Shown here: piece by piece, positions 44,241-51,697 of the stretch
Layout: the number at the start of each line of letters is the position of its first letter
How positions within the stretch are numbered: the stretch's first letter is position 1
NCBI GenBank assembly: GCA_050951585.1
Contig: JBMNJI010000006.1
Span: forward strand, 496,001-560,000
DNA from: UBA3937 sp050951585
GTDB lineage: Bacteria; Bacillota; Peptococcia; DRI-13; DTU073
Reading direction: 5' to 3'
DNA length: 64,000 nt
Notes under the pieces: model-generated
Databases searched by the model: none
The model's input: the letters and a program-made list of their open reading frames with translations, nothing else
Told to the model about the DNA's origin: nothing
Position numbers and translations under genes: made by a program

Positions 44241-44930
44241 TTAAAAAAGTTTTGCTATTAACGCACGATAAACAAGCTCATGTATTTCCGAGATAGTTTT
44301 AATCTGGTTGTTTTGCACACAGGAGATGGTGGTCCAATGATACTTATCAGCAACCCAACGGGCATTTTCATACGATTGCCGCAAAAATTCACTGTTCGTT
44401 TCGTGAATATCTTTTTCGCTTTCACCGGTAATCTTATTCTTTCGTGCGGAGATTAAACGGTCGGCGAAGCTGGGCGGAAGATCCAGGAAAACGACCAGAT
44501 CCGGCACCGGTAAGGCAAATAAGTTGAATTCCAGATCCCATAACCATTGCAGGTATTTTTCCTTTTCTTCGTTAGTCGCAAATTTAACGGCCTGATGGAC
44601 CATATTCGAAGTCGTATAACGGTCGGCCACAATAATGCCTCCTGCTTCATAAAATTCCTGCCACTCCGTCCGGAAAGTCGCATAGCGGTCAACGGCATAA
44701 AAAGTAGAAGCAGCATATGGATTCACCGCATTAGGGTCGTGACCAAAAGCCCCGTTTAAATACATTTTAACCAATGCTGATGAATCACTCTGATAATTTG
44801 GAAACTCGACCTTCCGTACATTCTGCCCGTCCTGTTGCAGCCGCGTATAAAGCATCTCGGTTTGGGTCTTTTTCCCGCTGCCGTCGGGAGCTTCAATCAC
44901 AATTAATTTTCCTTTTCTCTTTTCGGTCAA
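44241..44930 (-). CDS. tmk: Thymidylate kinase
   Basis: 229 residues from TTG 44930 (GGAGG eight bases upstream). The P-loop is IEAPDGSGKKTQTEML, with Lys in place of the usual Ser/Thr after GK; the DR(Y/H) motif is VADRYTTSNMVHQ; the LID region RKNKITGESEKDIHE follows FLDLPP. It converts dTMP to dTDP. The AP-for-GxD start and GSGKKTQ variant are seen in several clostridial enzymes, so activity is still likely. It lies between htrA and the YhcN-like gene and not in the usual holB context. Confidence 0.85.
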   Translation of the reverse strand: MTEKRKGKLIVIEAPDGSGKKTQTEMLYTRLQQDGQNVRKVEFPNYQSDSSALVKMYLNGAFGHDPNAVNPYAASTFYAVDRYATFRTEWQEFYEAGGIIVADRYTTSNMVHQAVKFATNEEKEKYLQWLWDLEFNLFALPVPDLVVFLDLPPSFADRLISARKNKITGESEKDIHETNSEFLRQSYENARWVADKYHWTTISCVQNNQIKTISEIHELVYRALIAKLF

Positions 44931-44954
44931 CTGCTTCTACCTCCATCACCCATC

Positions 44955-45039
44955 ACTTTTCACCTGGTACACTTCAACTGGTACTTTTCACCCCTAATAC
45001 TCTTCACCCAGTACTCTTTTACCTGTTACCTTTTAACCC
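44955..45039. repeat. Short imperfect tandem repeat between tmk and htrA
   Basis: About six degenerate units of 14-16 bases, each like ACTTTTCACCTGGTA (for example ACTTTTCACCTGGTAC, ACTTCAACTGGTA, CTTTTCACCCCTAATA, CTCTTCACCCAGTA, CTCTTTTACCTGTTA). Confidence 0.6.
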
Positions 45040-46224
45040 TTACTTTTCTCCAATCGTTACAGTCACATACATCGTCCTATTCTGCCGATGAATGAGCATG
45101 ATCGCCTTATCACCAATCTTCGTATTCCGGACTAATTCCTGCAAATCATCCGGTTTGGTAATGGGCTTTTTATTATACTCCAGCACAACATCACCTCTCT
45201 GCAAGCCGGCTTTATCCGCAGGTGAACCTTCCTGCACAGCACTGACAAGAGCCCCTTCCGCTTTATCTAAGCCAAAATAGTTTGCCAGTTCTTCGGTGAT
45301 CGGTTGCATATATACACCCAGCCAGGGACGGATGACCTTGCCTTTATCGATTAAATCCTCGAGGACCTGTTGCACCGAAGAGCTGGAGATGGCAAAGCCA
45401 ATTCCTTGCGCCTGAGCATTGATCGCCGTATTAATCCCCACCACTTCACCCTGCAGATTGAGCAGAGGTCCGCCACTGTTCCCAGGATTGATGGAAGCAT
45501 CCGTCTGGATTAAATCTTTAAATTCCCGACCGTCAATGACAACCGGCCTGCCCTTGGCACTAATTACCCCGACTGTCACCGTATGATCCAGTCCGTAAGG
45601 ATTACCAATCGCGATCACCCAGTTCCCTACTTTTGTCGCATTGGAATCTCCCAATTTCAGCAGCGGCAGATTCGAACCCGCCTTTATTTTGATGACGGCC
45701 AGATCCAGCTCCGCATCTGCCCCGATAATCTCCGCCTCGTATGGCTCCTGGCGGCTGGTTAGATACACTTTTATCTCGGTGGCGCCGTCAACGACATGAT
45801 TATTAGTCAGAATATAGCCGTCCTTCGAGATAATAAAACCTGAGCCTAAACCCTGACTTTCTCTGATTTCGGGCTCCATCCGAAAACTATCACCGAAGAA
45901 ATCACGGAAAAATGAATCATAGGGATTCATAAACAAATCATTAGGATTCGTCCGCACCTTGGTCACAGTCTCGATTTTGACAACGGCGGGACCGGCCTCT
46001 TCAATAATCTTTTCAATGGTCTGGGATTGCACAAGGGACTCCATATTGGCCGGAATTACCTTCCCGCCCTGTTCATCTTGCGCACCAACTTCCATGGGCT
46101 TGTTGATGCTCCAGGGAACATCATAACCCTTGACAGTTAAATAAAATCCCGCGCACAACACGCCACTTAAGAAAATCAGTAAAGTATAGAAAACCAGCAG
46201 CTTATTGACTCTTAAACGTCTCAT
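45040..46224 (-). CDS. HtrA/DegP-like membrane-anchored serine protease
   Basis: 394 residues from ATG 46224 (GGGAGG upstream). One N-terminal membrane helix (LLVFYTLLIFLSGVLCAGFYL), then a trypsin-like domain with the catalytic triad in TNNHVVDGA (His), AELDLAVIKI (Asp) and DASINPGNSGGPLL (Ser), then one PDZ domain (about 300-390; SPADKAGLQRGDVVLEYN). It degrades or refolds damaged exported proteins. It follows a response regulator and a HAMP histidine kinase, an arrangement like CssRS-HtrA of B. subtilis. Confidence 0.94.
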   Translation of the reverse strand: MRRLRVNKLLVFYTLLIFLSGVLCAGFYLTVKGYDVPWSINKPMEVGAQDEQGGKVIPANMESLVQSQTIEKIIEEAGPAVVKIETVTKVRTNPNDLFMNPYDSFFRDFFGDSFRMEPEIRESQGLGSGFIISKDGYILTNNHVVDGATEIKVYLTSRQEPYEAEIIGADAELDLAVIKIKAGSNLPLLKLGDSNATKVGNWVIAIGNPYGLDHTVTVGVISAKGRPVVIDGREFKDLIQTDASINPGNSGGPLLNLQGEVVGINTAINAQAQGIGFAISSSSVQQVLEDLIDKGKVIRPWLGVYMQPITEELANYFGLDKAEGALVSAVQEGSPADKAGLQRGDVVLEYNKKPITKPDDLQELVRNTKIGDKAIMLIHRQNRTMYVTVTIGEK

Positions 46225-46292
46225 TTTTCCATCCTCCCTTAAACATGATCGGTTTTGTTCCGCTATCCTAATCCTAATATAAAGGGAAAACC

Positions 46293-47708
46293 TTAAAATA
46301 ATCTGAGAATAGTAAAGGAAATGAAAAAGGTCGTTCCTATATTTTCTTTACTTTCTACTCTTAATTTACCACCATGCTCCTTGATAATCCACTGGGCAAT
46401 CGCTAAGCCCAAACCTGCCCCCTCTCCTGTCCGCGAAGTCTCCGAGCGGTAAAACCGTTCGAAAATATGCGGTAAATCTTTTTCCGGAATGCCGGGGCCT
46501 TCATCTTGAAAAATAAGCGTAACCTCGTCCTCCGCGCGTACCACTTTAAAGAAAAAGTTCTTCCCCGGAGGGGTATACTTAAAACCGTTATCCAGGAAAA
46601 TATAAAGCATCTGTTTAAAATAATCCGGGTCAACCCGCAGGACTACTCCTTCCGCATCTTCTAAGGCGGTAATAAAATTTTGCCCTTTTGCCAAAAAGCG
46701 GGCTTGACGGACAACTTCGTCGAGCAGAGAAACTAACTCCACCTCCTGATAGTTTAAACTGACCCCCGAATCCGCCTTGGCTAAAGTTAGCAGCTCCTTC
46801 ACCAAACGATTCAGTCGCCTGGTTTCCGAGGAAATATCAGAAAGAGTCTCCTTTTGCAATTCAGCATCATACTTATCCAATTGCAGCAAAAAGTCCACAT
46901 TTCCCTGAATAGAGGTAAGGGGAGTGCGCAGTTCATGTGAGGCATCGGCCACAAAACGCTTTTGGAAGGAAAGGGTTTCGGCCAGCCGTTTATATGCCTC
47001 CTCAAGACCTGAAAGCATCTGATTAAAAGTATGAGCCAGCTCTCCTAATTCATCCGGCGGTCCGTTATACTCAACCCTCCTTTGAAAATTCCGCTCTTCC
47101 CCAATTGATTTTGCTTCCTTGGTTAAATGCCTGATCGGGGCTAAAGCGCGGCCGGACATAAACCAGCCTAAAAAAAGGGAAAGCAGTAAGGAAAAAAAAC
47201 CACCGATCAGGAGAATTCTCTGTAACCGGGTTAAAGCGATGGCCACATACTTTAACGGGCGGGCCACCTGTAATAGCCCGACGATTTCCCCTTCAAAGAT
47301 CATCGGTTCCACCAACATCCGGAATTCCTGATTCTCCACTTTAAAAGTACTATATTTACTTTTTCCCTGAAAAACCTCTTCCAGGATCTTCCGGTCGATG
47401 GGTAAACTGTATGTACCTAAGTTTTGCGAACGAGCCACAATCTCCCCGCTTTGAATGACGACTTGCAGATAAACATCAGGGGCGGCAAACACCTCTACAT
47501 CAGGCAAAACGATCTGGCGCAGGAAAAAGGGCAAGGTACTGACAACCTTCGTTGATTTCAAAACTTCATCGGCCTTGACCTCCATTTCCCTTTCCAGTTG
47601 ACTCATGAGCGAATAATGCAATAATAGATACACAAAGCTGCTCAGTACCAATAAGATGGCTAGCAATATACCTGTAAACCTGATTGTTAAGCGCCAACGT
47701 ATCGACAT
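46293..47708 (-). CDS. Sensor histidine kinase (HAMP, CssS-like position)
   Basis: 471 residues from ATG 47708 (AGGTGA upstream). Helix 1 near residues 10-32, an extracytoplasmic sensor of about 120 residues, helix 2 near 155-175, HAMP domain (MSGRALAPIRHLTKEAKSIG), HisKA with FVADASHELRTPLTSIQGNV and HATPase with DNGFKYTPPGKN and DEGPGIPEKDLPHIFERFYR. It is an EnvZ/PhoR-type kinase. It lies between the regulator and HtrA, so it likely senses envelope or secretion stress. Confidence 0.93.
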   Translation of the reverse strand: MSIRWRLTIRFTGILLAILLVLSSFVYLLLHYSLMSQLEREMEVKADEVLKSTKVVSTLPFFLRQIVLPDVEVFAAPDVYLQVVIQSGEIVARSQNLGTYSLPIDRKILEEVFQGKSKYSTFKVENQEFRMLVEPMIFEGEIVGLLQVARPLKYVAIALTRLQRILLIGGFFSLLLSLFLGWFMSGRALAPIRHLTKEAKSIGEERNFQRRVEYNGPPDELGELAHTFNQMLSGLEEAYKRLAETLSFQKRFVADASHELRTPLTSIQGNVDFLLQLDKYDAELQKETLSDISSETRRLNRLVKELLTLAKADSGVSLNYQEVELVSLLDEVVRQARFLAKGQNFITALEDAEGVVLRVDPDYFKQMLYIFLDNGFKYTPPGKNFFFKVVRAEDEVTLIFQDEGPGIPEKDLPHIFERFYRSETSRTGEGAGLGLAIAQWIIKEHGGKLRVESKENIGTTFFISFTILRLF

Positions 47709-47782
47709 TCTTTCACCTGCTTTTAGCCTTTCTCCAAACTTGCTTTCCATTATGCGGCTTTCTTGCTCTTTATTCCTGCTAT

Positions 47783-48466
47783 TTAATCCTGCTCTTTTAA
47801 GGTGTATCCGATTCCCCTGACCGTATGCAATAACCGTTTCTCCCCGTTTTCCTCCAGCTTCTGGCGGAGATAGCCGATATAAACCTCGAGGACATTGGAT
47901 TCACCCTGGTAATCATAACCCCAGACCGTATCCATGATCTTTTCGCGGGTCAGAATCTGGCGGGGGTTTTTCAAAAAATAAGCCAGTAATTCATACTCTT
48001 TGGCGGTAAGACTAAGCTCCCGCTCCCCGCGCCAGGCCTGATATGTTTCCGGGTTGAGCTTCAAATCACTGAAAGACAATACTGTCTCCTCTGTCTCCCG
48101 GTAACGACGCAATAAAACCCTCACCCTTGCCAATAATTCCTCCAGGGCAAATGGTTTAATCAGATAATCATCCGCTCCGCAATCCAACCCTTTCACACGG
48201 TCCTTTACCTCATCCCGCGCCGTAAGCATGAGAATTGCGGTCTGCACCTCTTTTTTCAGGAGGCGGCACACTTCAAAGCCATCCATCTCCGGTAGCATGA
48301 TATCCAAAATCACTACCTGCGGCCTTTCCCTGACTGCTAATTCCCAACCCTTCATCCCGTCATCAGCGGCAAGAACACTATACCCGGCATAAGACAAGCT
48401 TCGGACCAGCATCGCTCTGATTTTTGGGTCATCATCTATGACAACGATCTTTTCTTTGGCCATCAT
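47783..48466 (-). CDS. OmpR/PhoB-family response regulator
   Basis: 227 residues from ATG 48466. Receiver domain with the acidic pocket VVIDDDPK, phosphoacceptor VVILDIMLPEMDGFEV (Asp near 53) and KPFALEELLARV; winged-helix DNA-binding domain with LSLTAKEYELLAYFLKNP and VLEVYIGYLRQKL. First gene of the regulator-kinase-protease run; probably activates htrA when phosphorylated. Confidence 0.95.
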   Translation of the reverse strand: MMAKEKIVVIDDDPKIRAMLVRSLSYAGYSVLAADDGMKGWELAVRERPQVVILDIMLPEMDGFEVCRLLKKEVQTAILMLTARDEVKDRVKGLDCGADDYLIKPFALEELLARVRVLLRRYRETEETVLSFSDLKLNPETYQAWRGERELSLTAKEYELLAYFLKNPRQILTREKIMDTVWGYDYQGESNVLEVYIGYLRQKLEENGEKRLLHTVRGIGYTLKEQD

Positions 48467-48539
48467 TTGATCATCCTTTAATACTCCATCGTTTTATTGC
48501 TATTATTTTCATTTTACCATATTCACGTACACAATTGAA

Positions 48540-48587
48540 AAAGAAACAGCCTTCGTTCGCTCAAAGGGCAAACAAAGGCTGTTTTTC
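48540..48587 (-). terminator. Terminator after the nicotinate phosphoribosyltransferase gene
   Basis: AACAGCCTT and AAGGCTGTT pair, extended by partly paired interior sequence, with T-rich sequence on both sides (TTTCTTTTTC on the minus strand). Confidence 0.75.
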
Positions 48588-48655
48588 ATGCTTATTTTTT
48601 ATCTCAAAATCTACCTGGACAGATTGGAACAGCAAATTTCGGCCCATTCTCCTTT

Positions 48656-49693
48656 TTAAAGCATTCTCTTTAAACGTTCATTGGGAATAATGCCGGGAAT
48701 CCGGCCGCGCTTGGCAATCGGCCTGCCTTCGATCTCCTTTAAATCCATGGTCATTTCAATGGGAGATGCCGCCGAAATATAACTTCCTACCCCAAAAGCG
48801 TGAGCCCCGGCCTCTTTTAACAGTCTGATCCGCTCGGGGGATAAGCCGCCGGAAACAAAAATCTTCACATGGGAAAAACCTTTTTGATCCAAACGTGCTC
48901 TTACTTCTTGCACTAATTGGGGGGTAACCCCTCCTCTTTCACTGGGCGTATCCAAACGAACACCCTGCAAATTGGTCCCTAATGCTTCAGCAACACGGAG
49001 GCTTTCCTCCGCTTCATCCTTAAATGTGTCAATTAAAACGGTGCGTGGTTCGCCCGAAGGCATAATATCATGATATGCTTTGGCTACCTTCACCGAATCG
49101 CCCATAATTAAAAAGATCGCATGTGGCACGGTGCCCGCGGGCTCTTTCCCGGCTAGTTTTGCCCCGAGAATACAGCTTGCTCCGTCTGCACCACCAATAA
49201 TCGCGGCTCTTTCCATGACGGGAGCAATGGCCGGATGAACATGTCTGGCCCCAAAACAAAGCATCAGACTATCCCCTGCCGCCTCCTTCGCTTCCCGGGC
49301 GGCGGTTGCCCAACCGCTGGAGCTGGCGAAGATTCCCAGAAGCGCTGTTTCGTAAATCCCGAAATCCGCATATTTACCTTCAATCCGCATCACGACTTCT
49401 TTGGGCTCAAAAAAATCCCCTTCCTTTAAAGACCACACTTTGACATCACAGTTTTGGAAGAGTGCCATTACTTCCGGTACACCGGCTAAAAGACCGCCGC
49501 GACGCGCAAATACTTCCGCTGTAACAACTGTGTCCTTTAAGCCACTTTTCTCCAGAATCTCTTGCGTTTTCACAAAATATACATCGGTTGTTGCCCCTTG
49601 CACTATTTCCTCATGCTCTGCCGAAAATAGGATTCTGCCTTTTTCAGGTTTCAAAGCATAAACCTGAGCAAGCGTTGATATTCTTTCCTTCAT
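48656..49693 (-). CDS. Nicotinate phosphoribosyltransferase family protein
   Basis: 345 residues from ATG 49693 (AGGAGG upstream). The short-type NAPRTase pattern is seen: FSAEHEEIVQGATTDVYFVK at the N-terminus, ETALLGIFASSSGWATAA, FGARHVHPAIAPVMERAA, and the phosphate-binding IFVSGGLSPERIRLLKEAG and FGVGSYIS. It makes nicotinate mononucleotide from nicotinate and PRPP (NAD salvage). The family form of about 345 residues is common in Firmicutes and archaea. Monocistronic with its own terminator. Confidence 0.88.
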   Translation of the reverse strand: MKERISTLAQVYALKPEKGRILFSAEHEEIVQGATTDVYFVKTQEILEKSGLKDTVVTAEVFARRGGLLAGVPEVMALFQNCDVKVWSLKEGDFFEPKEVVMRIEGKYADFGIYETALLGIFASSSGWATAAREAKEAAGDSLMLCFGARHVHPAIAPVMERAAIIGGADGASCILGAKLAGKEPAGTVPHAIFLIMGDSVKVAKAYHDIMPSGEPRTVLIDTFKDEAEESLRVAEALGTNLQGVRLDTPSERGGVTPQLVQEVRARLDQKGFSHVKIFVSGGLSPERIRLLKEAGAHAFGVGSYISAASPIEMTMDLKEIEGRPIAKRGRIPGIIPNERLKRML

Positions 49694-49736
49694 TTTCTAC
49701 CTCCTATAAGCTTCTTCCATCCGGTTTTTTGTTGCG

Positions 49737-50297
49737 CTAGTTTTGATAGATTTTTTTATAGATTTGATAATTAAAAAGGACTCGGTCTACATATTCCCTG
49801 GTTTCTTTATAAGGTATTTGCTGAATATCCTCTAATTCTCCGGTCCAGTTTCCTTCTGTCATCCATCTTCTTACCTTATACTCACCGGCGTTATATGCCG
49901 CCAGCACTTTCACCGTATTGCCTGCAAAATTCCGGTTTAAATAAGCAAGATACCAAATCCCCATCGGGATGTTATAGCTTGGACTATATAGTTTTTCCGC
50001 GGTATAATCCTTGATTTTCATCTTTTCCGCAATCCAGCTTCCGGTCTCCGGCATGATTTGCATTAGTCCCCGCGCTCCCACCGGAGATTGCGCCGTCGAG
50101 AGAAATCTGCTTTCCGCCTTAATGATGGCTAGAACCAGAAAATGATCCACCTCATAGCTGGCACAATTCTGCAACACCAACTCGCGATGCGGAAAGGGAT
50201 ATAATTTTTGCAAAAACCAGGAACTGGTAAGGATATATATAAAAAATAAGCCTACAAGGAGGACTAGCCCCACTTTTTTAAGCGCTTTTTTATACAA
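49737..50297 (-). CDS. Lytic transglycosylase (SLT domain)
   Basis: 186 residues from TTG 50297 (GGGAGGA six bases upstream). A membrane anchor (VGLVLLVGLFFIYIL) is followed by a Slt domain: IIKAESRFLSTAQSPVGARG with the catalytic Glu, LMQIMPETGSWIAEKM, NIPMGIWYLAYLN and VLAAYNAGEYKVRRWM. It cleaves peptidoglycan glycan strands outside the membrane. It follows coaE, a neighbour relation conserved in related genomes (polA-fpg-coaE-slt). Confidence 0.92.
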   Translation of the reverse strand: MYKKALKKVGLVLLVGLFFIYILTSSWFLQKLYPFPHRELVLQNCASYEVDHFLVLAIIKAESRFLSTAQSPVGARGLMQIMPETGSWIAEKMKIKDYTAEKLYSPSYNIPMGIWYLAYLNRNFAGNTVKVLAAYNAGEYKVRRWMTEGNWTGELEDIQQIPYKETREYVDRVLFNYQIYKKIYQN

Positions 50298-50390
50298 TCT
50301 CGTTCCTCCCACTTGTTTACGCTGTCACGTCTTTCTGTTATTCACTGCTCCACTATTAAATTTATTACATACTTAATCCTTATTTAATAC

Positions 50391-50987
50391 TTACTTTACG
50401 AGTTGTTTCCATAAGATATGTATCCTTTGGTTTGTCTCAAGCATTCCCCCGCTGTTATCAATAATCCTGTGCGCATATTTTCTCTTTTCGGCCAGGGGCA
50501 TCTGCGCTTGCAGCCGTTGCCGTGCTTCCTCTTCGCTTAGATCATCTCTTGCTCTTAGTCGGCTGATCTGTAATTCTTCCGGTACCTCAACCAGCCAAAC
50601 CTCATCCACAAGCTCGGCCATCCCCGTCTCCAGCAAAAGCGGGGCATCAACCACAATGAGAGACACATCCTTTTGCGCGCGGTATTTATTTATCTCTTCC
50701 AGAATTCTGGCATGAATCTTTGGATGCATGATCTTATTCAAAGCTTCTCTTTTTTGCGGATCACGAAAAATCACTTGCCCCAGTTCTTTTCTTTTTAAAG
50801 AACCATCCTCACGCACTATCTCATAACCAAAACACCTGACAATTTCTTGCCAGGCAGGACTTTGCGGATAAACAAGTTCTCGGGCCACAGCGTCCGCATC
50901 TATTATCCTTGCACCAAGCTCGCGTAATGTTTGGGAAACGAAGCTTTTTCCCGCAGCAATGCCTCCGGTTAAACCAATTACCAGCAC
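50391..50987 (-). CDS. coaE: Dephospho-CoA kinase
   Basis: 198 residues from GTG 50987. P-loop IGLTGGIAAGKSFVSQTL, then the substrate-binding IIDADAVARELVYP and HPKIHARILEEI, LIVVDAPLLLETGM, and the LID region RLRARDDLSEEEARQRLQAQ. It carries out the last step of CoA synthesis. Together with polA and fpg it forms a conserved cluster interrupted here by the 51.0-55.4 kb block. Confidence 0.95.
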   Translation of the reverse strand: MLVIGLTGGIAAGKSFVSQTLRELGARIIDADAVARELVYPQSPAWQEIVRCFGYEIVREDGSLKRKELGQVIFRDPQKREALNKIMHPKIHARILEEINKYRAQKDVSLIVVDAPLLLETGMAELVDEVWLVEVPEELQISRLRARDDLSEEEARQRLQAQMPLAEKRKYAHRIIDNSGGMLETNQRIHILWKQLVK

Positions 50988-51034
50988 TTCACTTCTGCTG
51001 CTCCCTTCGCAAATATTATTTTTATCATACCTAT

Positions 51035-51643
51035 TTATTTTGTTAATAGCAAGGATTTTTCATCAAAAATATCATTAAACCAGTTGGAAGCATTTTTGTC
51101 CAGATATTCTCCATAATAGCCTAGCCCGTCAGGCTGCCCATCTTTGTTCACATCATCGTATTTCGAGCCGTCAACTCTGATCGCTATATTATTCTTATGA
51201 CGTATGATGTTTTCCAACTTAATTGTACCGGCCTCTTCTTCTGATATATTAGCGGAAAAAACGCCTTTATCCAAACGTAAACTATGCGTTAATTCATGAG
51301 ACAAAGCAGTATTCGGAAAAGAGGTAACATTATATATTGCATTGGCTTTATCCCCAATTATAACTAACGACCCCTTGAGGGGGACATAGATCTGATATCC
51401 TTTACTGCTATTTGGCAAATTATAAATATATGTAGTGTGGTTTGCCTTAATTAAATTATCGATCACAATACTATATTCTTGCGATTTGCTCAGATCCTCC
51501 GGAACACTGCTATTCCAGAGAACACAACCCTTGTCATCAATATAGTACTGTTTGCTGGAAAGACTGTTAAGGAGATTTTCAAAATACTTATGATCTCCTG
51601 ATTTAACAATAAGCCTTGAAGAAGGCTCCTTTTTAAGATTCAA
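51035..51643 (-). CDS. Metalloprotease-like (M91/NleD-like) domain without signal or stalk; split from neighbour by a stop
   Basis: 202 residues if started at TTG 51643, which has no good ribosome binding site. It equals only the C-terminal domain of its two neighbours: VKSGDHKYFENLLNSL, YYIDDKGCVLW, then the zinc motif SHELTHSLR (His116), ISEEEAGTIKLENIIR and DDVNKDGQPDGLGYYGEY. The frame is the same as that of the 53641-51698 gene: after that gene's TAA, 18 open codons (with LKSKIP, like the stalk repeats) lead into this domain. It may be a second catalytic domain cut off by a nonsense change, or be read through. Confidence 0.6.
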   Translation of the reverse strand: MNLKKEPSSRLIVKSGDHKYFENLLNSLSSKQYYIDDKGCVLWNSSVPEDLSKSQEYSIVIDNLIKANHTTYIYNLPNSSKGYQIYVPLKGSLVIIGDKANAIYNVTSFPNTALSHELTHSLRLDKGVFSANISEEEAGTIKLENIIRHKNNIAIRVDGSKYDDVNKDGQPDGLGYYGEYLDKNASNWFNDIFDEKSLLLTK

Positions 51644-51697
51644 CAGCGGAATTTTACTCTTAAGTGGGGCTAATTGCTGGTCCGCCTTTGACCCGGT

